Positions 17,757 to 27,288 are shown, counted from the first letter of the stretch. The stretch is 64,000 nt of DNA from Flammeovirga yaeyamensis (GCF_018736045.1 NZ_CP076132.1:362001-426000), one strand, 5' to 3'. Notes: generated by a model from the sequence alone, not told the origin. Numbers and translations: made by a program.

Positions 17757-18525
17757 TTTTAATGATTGAATTTAAAGTTGTTTTAGTAAATACAATAGAA
17801 AGATTTCTATCGTTTGTTTAGCTGAAACTATATAAGGTAAAGAATATAATTTCAAGGGTTTAGGTTTCGTGTGACCACTAAAGAAACGATGTTACTTTAG
17901 TCTTCGGGTAGGTGAATTTGCTAGAAAATTGTTTTCTACATAGTAATACTGATTAAAATTAAATAATTGATGTCTATCCGATAGAAGAAAAACAAAAGAC
18001 ACATTCGATGAATGTAGGATATCAAATACGATCCAATAGAAATTATCTTATTGTGATTGAAACACCGAATAGAAGGGTACTCATCGCTTACGACGAGTTG
18101 GGGTAAAGAATATGATTAGTTATCTATATTTTCAATTAGTTTTTGGATTTTTGAGTAAAGTTTTTAGTGTTATACGAAGGTCTTTTTTTGTATAACAATC
18201 TAAATGTCGCAATAAAATTTTAACGTTCTTAATTATTTTTGTTAATGAATGTTTTTGAGTATTAAGGGATAAAATGATCCTTTTTTATTATGTATGACAA
18301 GTTTTATTATTAGATATTTATTTTCTAATAAATTGATAATGTATTTATTAGAATATCATAATTTAAAATATAAATTGTGATATAAATTCGTCGAAAATAG
18401 TATATTCAGTTGGAAATGACTAGCGAGTAGATAATGTTATCTAAAAGTCTATTCTAAATGTTAAATTTTTATTTTTAAATGTAAGGGTTCTGTTTTTTCA
18501 TAAAGTGAATGAAAAAAGTGTTTAT
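17757..18525. other. Long AT-rich non-coding stretch with palindromes
   Basis: No supported ORF lies in this ~770-bp stretch between the lipoprotein promoter and the end of the Bat operon. It contains the 23-bp near-palindrome CTAAAG-AAACGATGTTA-CTTTAG (17879-17901 region) and a perfect palindrome TAGATAATGTTATCTA at 18428-18443. The remainder is simple AT-rich sequence. Its length exceeds what the single divergent promoter needs. Confidence 0.5.
17883..17895 (-). promoter_or_regulatory. Operator-like palindrome GAAACGATGTTAC
   Basis: This is the third copy of the GWAACRATGTTWC motif, embedded in a longer dyad with CTAAAG and CTTTAG arms. It lies ~130 bases upstream of the lipoprotein start at 17756, comparable to the copies in front of the gene at 15414. 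Confidence 0.5.
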
Positions 18526-18562
18526 AAAAAAGGTCCTTGCATTGCTACAAGAACCTTTTTTC
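18526..18562 (-). terminator. Terminator of the MoxR/Bat operon
   Basis: On the minus strand AAAAAAGGTTCTTG pairs with CAAGGACCTTTTTT (one mismatch), directly after the batD stop codon, and ends in a T-run. Confidence 0.9.
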
Positions 18563-18564
18563 CT

Positions 18565-19944
18565 TTACGGATTCAAATCATCCAATTCTTTTGTCTTTTT
18601 CTCCTTCCAACTTTTTTTCTTATCCGTTTTCAGTAAGATTTTTCTATCCCACTTTAGTTGTTTGATCAATCGACTTTTTAATTCATCCGATATGGACTCT
18701 TGTCCTTTTTTGTATTTTTCTTCCGATACCTCATCTATCAAATCACTTAATTGATGCGAAAGTAAAGCTTCGAATAATGTCTGCTTGTAATTACTCACAC
18801 TCTGGTTGGGAAGTAAGTTGATCCAAATAGTAAATAATTGAAGGATCTCATTTATTTTCTTTTTCTTGATAGCGGATATCAAATGGCCGAAAGCGACCGA
18901 TTCTTGATAACTGAAAGTGGATTTTTTCTTCTGAATGAAGGTACTCACTTTTTGATCTGGGCGGTAGCGATAAACCATCAATAAAATGATACATACCGCA
19001 AGAATTTCTTTCCACTGAACTGGTACGTAATCCTCCCAAGTTTTTTCTTCCACCGCTTCTTGAGGTTCTTGTACCTGATTCAACTTGTTTAAACTATCCT
19101 GAAGTGAAGCTAACATGCTTAAGTTAGGATTTTCAGCAATTGTGATTTTTCTGTCTTTAGAAGTGACAACTTTTGATTTTTTATTGTAGGGGTGATAGTA
19201 CCTCACCTTAATACCTGGAATCTCAAAAGTTCCGGCCTCTTGAACTAAGTAAGTAATTACTTGTCTTTGAGTACCTGATATATACCCTTCGTTATTATTA
19301 TAATTCGAGTTACTTGGTGCTTCAGGGTATACACCTGCCCACGATAAAGAATCAAATTCTCTCACGGGAATAAGTGGTCCCAATGTATTGCCTGCTGTAA
19401 TCGTGATGGTTCTTTTCAGCACATCACCTACTTTTACTTTAGACAAATCTTTGTTCCAAGTATCCTTCAAACGAACATTAGTAGAAACCAACCACTCTTT
19501 GGGATCTTCGCCTAATGGAGGAGGGACTACTTTTATGGTCTTTTCTTTCGTCTTAAGAATTCTCTTTTTCCCTTTGTAATCGCCTGGATCGGGTGTTTCC
19601 ACTTCTAAAGTTAGAGAAGGGAAAGTGTTGTCGCCCGCACTGAAAGGGAATACCCAATAGGTTTGCTGAACGCCTGCATATTTATATTTCCCAATTTGCA
19701 TGGAGTTGGGGACGGCTCTGCCATCCTTTACCATCAAGGCATTGGGTAGTTGGAAATCCTCGAAATTGAGACCTTTTGTAAACCAAGTAGTGGTATAAAT
19801 GGATAGCTGCACTTTAAATGGCTCTCCCACCATCACTTGTTTTTTATTTACCTTAGTGGTGGTAAACAAAGTGGCTCTTTCTTGTGCCCAAACCGATACT
19901 CCCAACAGTAGGCACATTGCTGTAAATATGTACTTTCTTACCAT
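18565..19944 (-). CDS. batD: BatD-like protein
   Basis: The 459-residue product has a signal peptide ending in VWAQ, a beta-rich extracytoplasmic part (RATLFTTTKVNKKQVMVGEPFKVQL, then STNVRLKDTWNKDLSKVKVGDVLKRTITI) and a transmembrane helix at about 310-328 (EILAVCIILLMVYRY). A charged helical tail follows. This is the BatD layout: an 'oxygen tolerance' beta-sandwich domain anchored in the membrane. Its start overlaps the end of the BatB/BatC gene by seven bases. It is the last gene before the operon terminator. In Bacteroides fragilis the Bat genes were named for aerotolerance; the biochemical role of BatD is unsettled. Confidence 0.85.
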   Translation of the reverse strand: MVRKYIFTAMCLLLGVSVWAQERATLFTTTKVNKKQVMVGEPFKVQLSIYTTTWFTKGLNFEDFQLPNALMVKDGRAVPNSMQIGKYKYAGVQQTYWVFPFSAGDNTFPSLTLEVETPDPGDYKGKKRILKTKEKTIKVVPPPLGEDPKEWLVSTNVRLKDTWNKDLSKVKVGDVLKRTITITAGNTLGPLIPVREFDSLSWAGVYPEAPSNSNYNNNEGYISGTQRQVITYLVQEAGTFEIPGIKVRYYHPYNKKSKVVTSKDRKITIAENPNLSMLASLQDSLNKLNQVQEPQEAVEEKTWEDYVPVQWKEILAVCIILLMVYRYRPDQKVSTFIQKKKSTFSYQESVAFGHLISAIKKKKINEILQLFTIWINLLPNQSVSNYKQTLFEALLSHQLSDLIDEVSEEKYKKGQESISDELKSRLIKQLKWDRKILLKTDKKKSWKEKKTKELDDLNP

Positions 19945-21695
19945 TTTTGATCAGTAGGTTTAGGTTTATTCTCGTTGGTTAAGTATTGGTATTTGAATTT
20001 CTTCTTCAAGAACGTACTCGGTTCCAATTTTACCTGACGAATCATACTTGCTTTGGATTGACTCTTTGATGCCGAAAACTGCATCTCTAAAAGCTCCTCC
20101 ATGCTTGGATTTATTTCTTTCTCACCCATTTCTTGGATGGTTTCAGATTCTCCTTCTGCTTTACGATCCGAATTTTGAGCTGATTCTTGTTCTAGTTCAC
20201 CTGCTTCGGGCTCATAGATTTTACCTTGCATGGCTTTGTCTTTTCCTAAACTGCTCTCTTCAGACATATTGATGTTGATCAATCGCAACTGTTCGTTAGC
20301 AATGACAAGGTTCTTTTGAGCAGGTTCCAAAGTGGGGTCAATATCCAAAGCCATTTGAAAGGCTTGTTGTGCCGCTTCCCAATTCCCCAATTTCGCTTGA
20401 GAAACACCAAGGTTATACATGTTATCTGCAGTGATATCTTCAGCATAAGCATCCGCGGCTTTTTCGTATTCTCCATTTTGAGCAAGTACATATGCTTTCT
20501 GAGAGTTATCATCAAACAATTCGGTGGCTTGTAAGGTGTCTCCTTTATCTAAGGCTTGTTGAGCTTGTTGATCTCGTGTCCAAAAGAAATCCTTTACAGT
20601 AAGATCATCTTTTGGTAATTGTTGTACTCCGTCACAACTTGTGAAGATGAAAATAAAAGGAAGGATGATCATCCAATTCCATTGTACTAGAAGTCCTTTT
20701 CTGAACCAGAATAAGGCAAGTACAGCCATAATATAGACCAGATAATAACCCGCATCTACCCAATCTTCCTCAGCTTTTTCACTGTCTTTGGTAAATACTA
20801 AAGACTCCTTGATTTCCTTCACATACAACTCAATATCAGTCTTGTCTAATGTGAAAGGAATAAGAGAAACATTCGGGATCGCCAATGTCTTTTGCAGCTG
20901 ATTGGTATTTAAATTTACTGTAACTGCCTTGCCGTTCTTATCTCTAAGTAGCTTATTTCTATAAAGAGGAACATGAATTCCTTCCGGAGTGGCCAAAACC
21001 AACAGGTTGTATTTATCTTCTGAATCTGCACGTTTAGCCAAAGCTTGAGTAGCTTCTGCGTCCACATCGTCCGTAACTACCCAAACAAAACTTGGGGCGT
21101 CCGTTTTTTCTAAGATGTTATCAGATAGCTTTAAGGCTTCTTCTAGGCGACTCCCTTTTAAAGGCATGCTGTAAGGTGATAGAGCATCCAATGTTGATTG
21201 GAATGTTTTGAAATCTTTGGTTGGAGGCAATGCTTCATGAGCAGATCCAGCAAAGACAATCAAACCTGTATTTACGCCTTCATTCATTTCAAGATAGTCC
21301 TTGATTTTCATTTTGGCTCTTTCCAATCGGTTCGGACCAATATCGGTGGCCAACATCGAGCGTGATAAATCTAAAACAATAATGACTTTGGCTTCCGTCT
21401 GATTTCCCGGTTTGTCTACTCTTTTCCAAGTTGGTCCAGCAGCAGCAAAGACTGCAATAGCCATCGTAAAAATCATTAATAACTTAGGGAACCATGCACC
21501 TTTTTTATTGCCCTTAATCAGAAGGACTTTTAGCAATTGAGGATTCACTAACTTTTTCCAATGTTCTGCTTCTCTTACAGAAATCCATGTAATGATGAAC
21601 AGTATCCCTACAGGAATTAATGCCCATAAATATTCCGGACGGAGAAAGTGAATATTGGTAGAGAACCCTTCGAAAAACTCATTTATTTCTTTCAT
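19938..21695 (-). CDS. BatB-BatC fusion: VWA-domain membrane protein with C-terminal TPR region
   Basis: The 585-residue protein joins two Bat functions. The N-terminal half has membrane helices near residues 20-40 and 65-85, then a von Willebrand A domain with the metal-ion motif DLSRS (VIIVLDLSRSM) and a later TDDVD. It ends at another membrane helix at about 310-345, followed by a lipobox-like FTSC, which in unfused relatives would open BatC. The C-terminal part has TPR-like repeats (YNLGVSQAKLGNWEAAQQAFQMALDIDP) and a charged Glu/Ser-rich tail. It overlaps batA by four bases (ATGA). BatA and BatB VWA domains are thought to interact with the MoxR ATPase partners. Confidence 0.88.
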   Translation of the reverse strand: MKEINEFFEGFSTNIHFLRPEYLWALIPVGILFIITWISVREAEHWKKLVNPQLLKVLLIKGNKKGAWFPKLLMIFTMAIAVFAAAGPTWKRVDKPGNQTEAKVIIVLDLSRSMLATDIGPNRLERAKMKIKDYLEMNEGVNTGLIVFAGSAHEALPPTKDFKTFQSTLDALSPYSMPLKGSRLEEALKLSDNILEKTDAPSFVWVVTDDVDAEATQALAKRADSEDKYNLLVLATPEGIHVPLYRNKLLRDKNGKAVTVNLNTNQLQKTLAIPNVSLIPFTLDKTDIELYVKEIKESLVFTKDSEKAEEDWVDAGYYLVYIMAVLALFWFRKGLLVQWNWMIILPFIFIFTSCDGVQQLPKDDLTVKDFFWTRDQQAQQALDKGDTLQATELFDDNSQKAYVLAQNGEYEKAADAYAEDITADNMYNLGVSQAKLGNWEAAQQAFQMALDIDPTLEPAQKNLVIANEQLRLININMSEESSLGKDKAMQGKIYEPEAGELEQESAQNSDRKAEGESETIQEMGEKEINPSMEELLEMQFSASKSQSKASMIRQVKLEPSTFLKKKFKYQYLTNENKPKPTDQKW

Positions 21696-22681
21696 GAAGC
21701 TCTACGGTTAAGTGATATAATCAATTGAACTATAATCGTGGTAAACTGAGTGAAGAACACTAATGCCAAACATCCTAAAATAGGGTAGTAAAATAACAAT
21801 CGCGTCGGACGATAGCTTTCGTCTTCAAATTCGATAGGTTCTAGCTCATTCAGTTTATCGTATATCTGATTTAACTCCTCTAGATTACCGGCGAAGAAGT
21901 AATCACCGCCTGTATTCTTGGCAATCATCTTTAAAGTTTTATCATCCAATTCGTAAGCTGCAGATTTCTTTGTTCCGATACCGACAGTATAGATTTTAAT
22001 AGAATCATCTGCCGCCATTTGGGATGCTGTAATAGGAACGATTTCACTTCCGCTATCCTGACCGTCAGTTAATAAAATCATTACTTTCTGATCGATGGAG
22101 TCGGCATCAAATACTTGGGTCGATAGGGCAATGGCATTACCAATAGTGGTTTTGTGGCCTGCCATACCAATTCCCGCTTCATTGATGGTATGATTAATAA
22201 TTTCTAAATCAGGCGTAAAAGGCATTGCAAAGACATCACTACCGAAAAGCATCAGACCGATACGATCACCTTCTCTCTTTTCAATAAAATCGTGAAGTAC
22301 ACCTTGTACGGCTTGCCAGCGCGACATACGGTTGCCATTTTCATCCACCCAATCACGCGTTTCCATACTCATAGAGATATCGGCAGCGATCAGAAGATTT
22401 CTGGCTTCTTTTACTTTCTTGGCAGGTTCGCCAATATATTGTGGATTCGAAAGGGCGGTCACCACCAGGCACCAACAAATAAAGTTGACTAAGTATTGGA
22501 ACCACTTTCTTTTTAAAACAGTCGCACTTTTTTGAGGCTTCAATTTCGTCGCCTCCGTCAATTCATCGAATTTAGGATAATACAATGCGTCCTTTTTCTG
22601 CTTATAGGCAGGGTACAACCACCACATTAAAATGGGGAGAGGCAGCAAGGCAAACATCCAAGGGTAGGCTAACTCATACAT
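21692..22681 (-). CDS. batA: BatA-like VWA-domain membrane protein
   Basis: I choose the ATG at 22681 (MYELAYPWMFALLPLPILMWWLYP). It overlaps the previous stop by eight bases, whereas the upstream in-frame start at 22726 lies well inside the preceding gene. The protein (~329 residues) has two N-terminal membrane helices and a von Willebrand A domain with the MIDAS motif DISMS (LLIAADISMSME) and LLTDGQDSGSE. A C-terminal membrane helix (LLFYYPILGCLALVFFTQF) closes it. This layout is that of BatA. It works with the MoxR ATPase and BatB in an envelope complex whose substrate is not known. Confidence 0.9.
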   Translation of the reverse strand: MYELAYPWMFALLPLPILMWWLYPAYKQKKDALYYPKFDELTEATKLKPQKSATVLKRKWFQYLVNFICWCLVVTALSNPQYIGEPAKKVKEARNLLIAADISMSMETRDWVDENGNRMSRWQAVQGVLHDFIEKREGDRIGLMLFGSDVFAMPFTPDLEIINHTINEAGIGMAGHKTTIGNAIALSTQVFDADSIDQKVMILLTDGQDSGSEIVPITASQMAADDSIKIYTVGIGTKKSAAYELDDKTLKMIAKNTGGDYFFAGNLEELNQIYDKLNELEPIEFEDESYRPTRLLFYYPILGCLALVFFTQFTTIIVQLIISLNRRAS

Positions 22682-23165
22682 GACTCTTAATCCATTTTTT
22701 GGCAGACGTAGCCAAAGATTCAACATTATTTATTTGCTCGGTTTTCATGTATGGAGCATTGATCATCAGTTCTTCTTCCTGGGAATTGAACTTTGATTTA
22801 GAATGATCATTTAAAAACGATACCCATTCTGCTCCTTGCAAAGAAGCGACTTCAGTTCTTGAATAGGTCGTTAATGCCACTCTTTTTAATATCTGATTGA
22901 TGTGATATACCTTGTCGTTGGAAGTTGTTTGCTGTGCAATCATCTCATCAATTTGTTGAATAGCGGTACGTCTATACGTGCTATTCAAATAATTAATGTA
23001 CCATTTGACGATCATTACCAACACTACCAACCCCACTAATCCTGCTATTATCCACCAACCGATAGCGTTGGGTGTCATATCCACTTTTTCCGGAGGAATG
23101 AAATCCAATACCTGATTGGCCAATTGCGTAGAATCAGAAACGGTATTTATATCTTGAGCATTCAT
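22674..23165 (-). CDS. DUF4381-type single-span membrane protein of the Bat operon
   Basis: The 163-residue protein has a short extracytoplasmic N-terminus, one membrane helix at about 36-58 (IGWWIIAGLVGLVVLVMIV) and a cytoplasmic helical domain with KVYHINQILKRVALTTYSRTEVASLQGAEWVSFLND. This matches the small membrane protein (DUF4381) regularly found between the DUF58 and batA genes. It starts one base after the DUF58 gene stop region and overlaps batA, so translation is tightly coupled. Role within the Bat complex is unknown. Confidence 0.8.
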   Translation of the reverse strand: MNAQDINTVSDSTQLANQVLDFIPPEKVDMTPNAIGWWIIAGLVGLVVLVMIVKWYINYLNSTYRRTAIQQIDEMIAQQTTSNDKVYHINQILKRVALTTYSRTEVASLQGAEWVSFLNDHSKSKFNSQEEELMINAPYMKTEQINNVESLATSAKKWIKSHV

Positions 23166-23166
23166 T

Positions 23167-24102
23167 TTAATGGTCTTTTAGGAGTGTTCTCACCTGAGCA
23201 CTTGCTCGCTCGCTAGTGGTAAACGTAAGTAATGGAATACCATATTCGGCGAACTGATCTGTCAGCAACTCTTTATCATTTGCAAAAGATTTCGACTGAC
23301 GGTCTCTTTCCTTTTTCATCAAATTACTAATAGACACCTGTTTTTCGCTGTTAGATAATGATAGGGTCGTCATAGGCAAATCCTTCTCCCATTCATCTTC
23401 CACATGGAAAACCATCACATCATTATGTCTTTTTAAATTGAAGATATGATGAAGGCTTTTATCAGAAATTCCTCTTAAATCAGAGATGATGATAATAAGG
23501 TAATCGTGATTCACACTCGAGCGGATTTTCTGAAAAACGCTTTCCAATAAAGCAGTTTTCGATTTTGGTGCTTCCTCCGCACTGAGTTTTTGATTATAGA
23601 CTTCGACCGTTTTCAACATCTGAAGAATCGCAGTGGTACTACGTTGAGGACGAATTTGTTGATATTCCGTGTCGTTAAAAACAAACGCCCCTACACGGTC
23701 GCCCACTTCTACAGTTCTCCAAGCCCCCAAAGCACAAAGGTGTGCACTGATGGTCGATTTTAAGAATTGCTGTGTTCCGAAAAACATCGAAGAAGACTGA
23801 TCTACCACCAATAAAACAGGACGTTCTCTTTCCTCAGAAAATACTTTTGTATGTGTTTTCTGAGTTCTGGCAGTCACTTTCCAATCGATATTTCTGATAT
23901 CGTCTCCAGCGACATAAGCACGTACTTCTTTAAAGTCCAAACCACGACCACGCATTGCCGATTTGTGTCGACCCGCTAAAAGTGATTGAACTTTGTATTT
24001 GGGTAGAAAACTAAATCCAGACGCTTCGAACTGAAGACCATGTAACTCGTTTAGAGTCACATTTACCGGATTTAAATCTCCATTTTTATCGATCTTTTTC
24101 AT
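23167..24102 (-). CDS. DUF58 protein with VWA-like fold
   Basis: The 311-residue protein carries the DUF58 signature GRGLDFKEVRAYVAGDDIRNIDWKVTARTQK and then a VWA-type DQSSSM motif (VLLVVDQSSSM) and IIIISDLRG. No signal peptide or membrane helix is evident. DUF58 proteins are constant partners of MoxR AAA+ ATPases, encoded directly downstream, as here with a 12-base gap. It probably acts as an adaptor on the cytoplasmic side; the target is unknown. Confidence 0.92.
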   Translation of the reverse strand: MKKIDKNGDLNPVNVTLNELHGLQFEASGFSFLPKYKVQSLLAGRHKSAMRGRGLDFKEVRAYVAGDDIRNIDWKVTARTQKTHTKVFSEERERPVLLVVDQSSSMFFGTQQFLKSTISAHLCALGAWRTVEVGDRVGAFVFNDTEYQQIRPQRSTTAILQMLKTVEVYNQKLSAEEAPKSKTALLESVFQKIRSSVNHDYLIIIISDLRGISDKSLHHIFNLKRHNDVMVFHVEDEWEKDLPMTTLSLSNSEKQVSISNLMKKERDRQSKSFANDKELLTDQFAEYGIPLLTFTTSERASAQVRTLLKDH

Positions 24103-24114
24103 CGTATTAAAGAT

Positions 24115-25113
24115 TTAGGCAACAGCAACTTTACTCAACAATTCATCAATTATTTGTTCCTTAGAGATCCCCAAAGCATTTGCTTCGAAGCTACTCACAA
24201 TTCTATGGCGGAACACGTCTTTAATGACTGTCTGAATATCCTCAGGTTTTACGAAATCCCTTCCGTTTAACCAAGCCTGAACTCTTGCTACTTTATCCAA
24301 AGCAATGGTAGCACGTGGAGAACATCCTACGTCGATCCACTTGTCTAAATCCTCACTGTACTTTTCTGGAGTACGAGTAGCATACACTAATGCTACAATA
24401 TATTTTTCGATTGCCTCGGAAACATGTACTTCTTGCACCTCTTTACGCGCTTGGAAGATAATGTCCTTCGGTAATTTTTCTACTTCTTTCTTTACCTTCT
24501 CGGCAGTTAATTTTTCTTCTGAACGAACCAAACGTAATACCTCTAACTCTGCATCAATCGAAGGATAATTAACGATGACATGCATTAAGAAACGGTCCAT
24601 TTGTGCTTCTGGAAGCGGGTAAGTACCTTCTTGCTCTATTGGGTTTTGAGTTGCCATCACAAAGAAAGGTGAAGGCAATTCATAGGTAGTACCTGCAACG
24701 GTCACCTGACGTTCCTGCATCGCTTCTAATAAAGCCGATTGTACTTTTGCCGGCGCACGGTTGATCTCATCTGCTAAAATCAAGTTATTGAAGATAGGTC
24801 CTTTTTGAAAGACAAAATTTTCTTCACCTTGATTTTGATAAATCTCGGTACCGGTAATATCTGAAGGTAAAAGGTCGGGCGTAAACTGAACTCTACTTAA
24901 ACCCAAGTCCATATTCTTGGCAAGAGCATTAATTGCTCTTGTTTTTGCCAAACCAGGCAAACCTTCTAGCAATAAATTACCATCTGATATTAAACAAGAA
25001 ATAATTCTATTGATTACTTGCTCCTGACCAATAATCGACTTGGCCATTAGCTCCTGTAGCTTTTGTATTGAGGTTAGTGCTGACACGGTAGTATAATTTA
25101 TATTGTTTGACAT
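24115..25113 (-). CDS. moxR: MoxR-family AAA+ ATPase
   Basis: The 332-residue protein has the MoxR form of Walker A (EGLPGLAKT, near residue 55), Walker B (LILADEINRAPAKVQSALLEAMQERQVT), sensor 1 (FFVMATQNPIEQEGTYPLPEAQMDRF) and a C-terminal lid with SPRATIALDKVARVQAWLNGRDFV. MoxR ATPases act with VWA proteins in chaperone-like remodelling. It is the first gene of the six-gene Bat operon. Upstream on the same strand are a TTTG box at 25197-25200 and a TAGGT-N5-ACCTA dyad at 25253-25267. Confidence 0.95.
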   Translation of the reverse strand: MSNNINYTTVSALTSIQKLQELMAKSIIGQEQVINRIISCLISDGNLLLEGLPGLAKTRAINALAKNMDLGLSRVQFTPDLLPSDITGTEIYQNQGEENFVFQKGPIFNNLILADEINRAPAKVQSALLEAMQERQVTVAGTTYELPSPFFVMATQNPIEQEGTYPLPEAQMDRFLMHVIVNYPSIDAELEVLRLVRSEEKLTAEKVKKEVEKLPKDIIFQARKEVQEVHVSEAIEKYIVALVYATRTPEKYSEDLDKWIDVGCSPRATIALDKVARVQAWLNGRDFVKPEDIQTVIKDVFRHRIVSSFEANALGISKEQIIDELLSKVAVA

Positions 25114-25196
25114 TAAACAAAATAACGAAAAACTTATTTTGAGAGATGCTATTGTTAAGAATTATTTAGACCAATTGAAGTCTTTTCCCAACACCT

Positions 25197-25267
25197 CAAA
25201 GGTCTTGTTTTATAGCTATTGTTTAATGCGTAAAATACCATTTGATTTAAATTAGGTATTTCACCTA
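25197..25267 (-). promoter_or_regulatory. Promoter of the moxR/bat operon with TAGGT-N5-ACCTA dyad
   Basis: On the minus strand the dyad TAGGTGAAATACCTA (25253-25267, centre 25260) lies exactly 60 bp upstream of the first T of a TTTG box (25200-25197, context GACCTTTG). A second half-site (ATGGT at 25241-25237) occupies the same relative place as in the three other promoters of this set (29297, 32695, 43857). The TTTG lies ~85 bases before the moxR start. Confidence 0.65.
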
Positions 25268-25580
25268 CATGTATTGATATACTTAACATTTTGATGTGAA
25301 GTTGAAAAACAAAGAAAGATTGAACAGATAAGTATAAAGTTTGACTATTGAGGTAAATTATATCAATTGAATAGACTTTTAAGCTAAAATTGAAATAGAT
25401 AGATTGTTAACTATTAAGTTAAGTACTTTACATTAAAAAGTGGATTTTTTTCATAAAAACTATCGATTTCATTCATATTTCAATAAAAGGTTGTCATTTC
25501 ATAATCAAAGAATAACAAAGTAGAGTAGAACGATGTTATTTGTTTACCACTCTTCAAGACTTAACCCAATCATTTAAATT
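25268..25580. other. Intergenic region upstream of the epimerase-like gene
   Basis: I see no ORF. A GAACGATGTTAT sequence at about 25528-25539 resembles the GWAACRATGTTWC operator found at 15254, 15378 and 17883. TTATTTG directly overlaps its right end and could be a weak -7 box for the gene at 25581. Confidence 0.35.
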
Positions 25581-27056
25581 ATGAAAATATTACTTACCGG
25601 CTCCACAGGATACATTGGCAGAAGATTACTACCGTTATTAGTTAAGCAAGGCCATCATGTAATTTGTTTGTGCAGGGATCCCAGAAGGTTCGATTATGAA
25701 GATTTTGATGATAGTTTCATGAAAAATGTTACTGTGGTAAAAGGAGATTTACTCGACGAATCATCATTACAAAACTTACCCTTAGATTTTGATGTCGCTT
25801 ATTACTTGGTACACTCCATGAGTAATTCTTTTGATGATTTTGAAAAACTAGAGAAGAAATCGGCGACCAACTTTAAGAACTATGTTTCAAGGTCCGATTG
25901 TCAGCAAATGATTTATTTGGGTGGAATAGTAAATGCGAAAAAGTTATCAAGACATTTGGGTTCTAGACTGCAAGTGGAAGAGATATTAGGAAGTGGGAAA
26001 GTGCCACTAACTGTGTTGAGAGCAGCAATTATTATTGGGTCAGGTAGTGCATCATTTGAAATTATCAGAGACTTAGTAGAAAAATTACCTGTGATGATTG
26101 CTCCAAAGTGGTTGAAAACGAAATGTCAGCCGATTAGTATTCGAAATGTGATGGATTACCTTACAGGTGTAATTCTAAAAGAAGAAACCTACAACAGAGT
26201 ATTTGATATTGGAGGCAAGTGTATTCTTAATTATAAAGAGATGTTACTTCGTTTCTCAAAAGTCAGAAAACTTAATAGAAAGATATTAGTGGTTCCCGTT
26301 TTTACACCCAACCTATCTTCTTATTGGTTGTATTTTGTGACTTCTACAACCTACACTCTTGCTAGAAGTTTGGTAGAAAGTATGGACAATGAAGTGGTTT
26401 GTCAGAATGGAAATATTCAAGAAATTGTACCAGTAAAACTATACAGTTATGAGGAAGCTTTAGAAATGGCTTTCCAAAGAATTGAACAAAATGCAGTAGT
26501 GTCGAGTTGGAAAGAATCGATTATTGGACCAATAAGAGAAGACTTTCTCGATTTAATTCAAGTACCTAAATATGGATGCCTAACCGATAAGCGTAAGTTT
26601 GAATTCGATCGTCCCGACGAAGAGGTATTGGATAACATATGGTCGATAGGCGGAGATCGTGGATGGTATTATGGTACTTGGCTGTGGAGAATTCGTGGGA
26701 TCATGGACAAATTTGTTGGAGGTGTTGGTTTAAGAAGAGGAAGAAGAAGTCCAACGGAATTAAAAACAGGAGAAGCTTTAGATTTTTGGAGGGTAATACT
26801 TGCCGATCGAAAACACAAAAGATTATTACTGTTTGCCGAAATGAAACTGCCTGGAGAAGCATGGTTAGAATTTAAGATCAAGGAAAAGGATGGTAAAAAA
26901 TGGTTAGAGCAAAAAGCTACATTTAGACCTTTAGGTATCTGGGGAAGAATGTATTGGTATGCTGTTTACCCTTTTCATGGGTTCGTTTTTCCTGGGATGG
27001 CTAAGAATATTATCTCCTACAAACAGAGGGATTTATATCCAAAAACGGCCTCCTGA
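25581..27056 (+). CDS. NAD(P)-binding epimerase-like (SDR) protein with C-terminal DUF2867 domain
   Basis: The 491-residue protein starts with an extended SDR Rossmann domain: the nucleotide-binding loop GSTGYIGRRLLP at residues 6-17, HHVICLCRDPRR, and VAYYLVHSMSNSFDDFEKLEKKSATNF. Residues ~320-491 form a DUF2867 domain (DNIWSIGGDRGWYYGTWLWRIRGIMDKFVGGVGLRRGRR, ending FHGFVFPGMAKNII). This fusion is widespread and usually annotated as a nucleoside-diphosphate-sugar epimerase-like protein; the substrate is unknown. The gene stands alone, followed by a nested hairpin terminator. Confidence 0.88.
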   Translation: MKILLTGSTGYIGRRLLPLLVKQGHHVICLCRDPRRFDYEDFDDSFMKNVTVVKGDLLDESSLQNLPLDFDVAYYLVHSMSNSFDDFEKLEKKSATNFKNYVSRSDCQQMIYLGGIVNAKKLSRHLGSRLQVEEILGSGKVPLTVLRAAIIIGSGSASFEIIRDLVEKLPVMIAPKWLKTKCQPISIRNVMDYLTGVILKEETYNRVFDIGGKCILNYKEMLLRFSKVRKLNRKILVVPVFTPNLSSYWLYFVTSTTYTLARSLVESMDNEVVCQNGNIQEIVPVKLYSYEEALEMAFQRIEQNAVVSSWKESIIGPIREDFLDLIQVPKYGCLTDKRKFEFDRPDEEVLDNIWSIGGDRGWYYGTWLWRIRGIMDKFVGGVGLRRGRRSPTELKTGEALDFWRVILADRKHKRLLLFAEMKLPGEAWLEFKIKEKDGKKWLEQKATFRPLGIWGRMYWYAVYPFHGFVFPGMAKNIISYKQRDLYPKTAS

Positions 27057-27100
27057 AGAAAAATCAAAACATTAACAATTAATTAATATAAAAAATTCAG

Positions 27101-27163
27101 TAGAAGTGTATTGGTGGACACTTACAACATTGGTAAGGGTGATCGAAGTACACTTCTATTTTT
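27101..27163 (+). terminator. Nested hairpin terminator after the epimerase-like gene
   Basis: TAGAAGTGTA (27101-27110) pairs with TACACTTCTA (27149-27158), enclosing an inner ACACTTAC/GTAAGGGT stem, and is followed by TTTTTATA. It separates the upstream gene from the tiny-ORF array. Confidence 0.75.
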
Positions 27164-27288
27164 ATATACTGACTGAAGAGTATTAAACAGAATAAAATAT
27201 AATAAAGTGTCGAATATGATATTAATAATATTTTGTTCATATAGCCTTTAATTGTATAAATGCCCTATAATAAACCGAAACTTATTCT

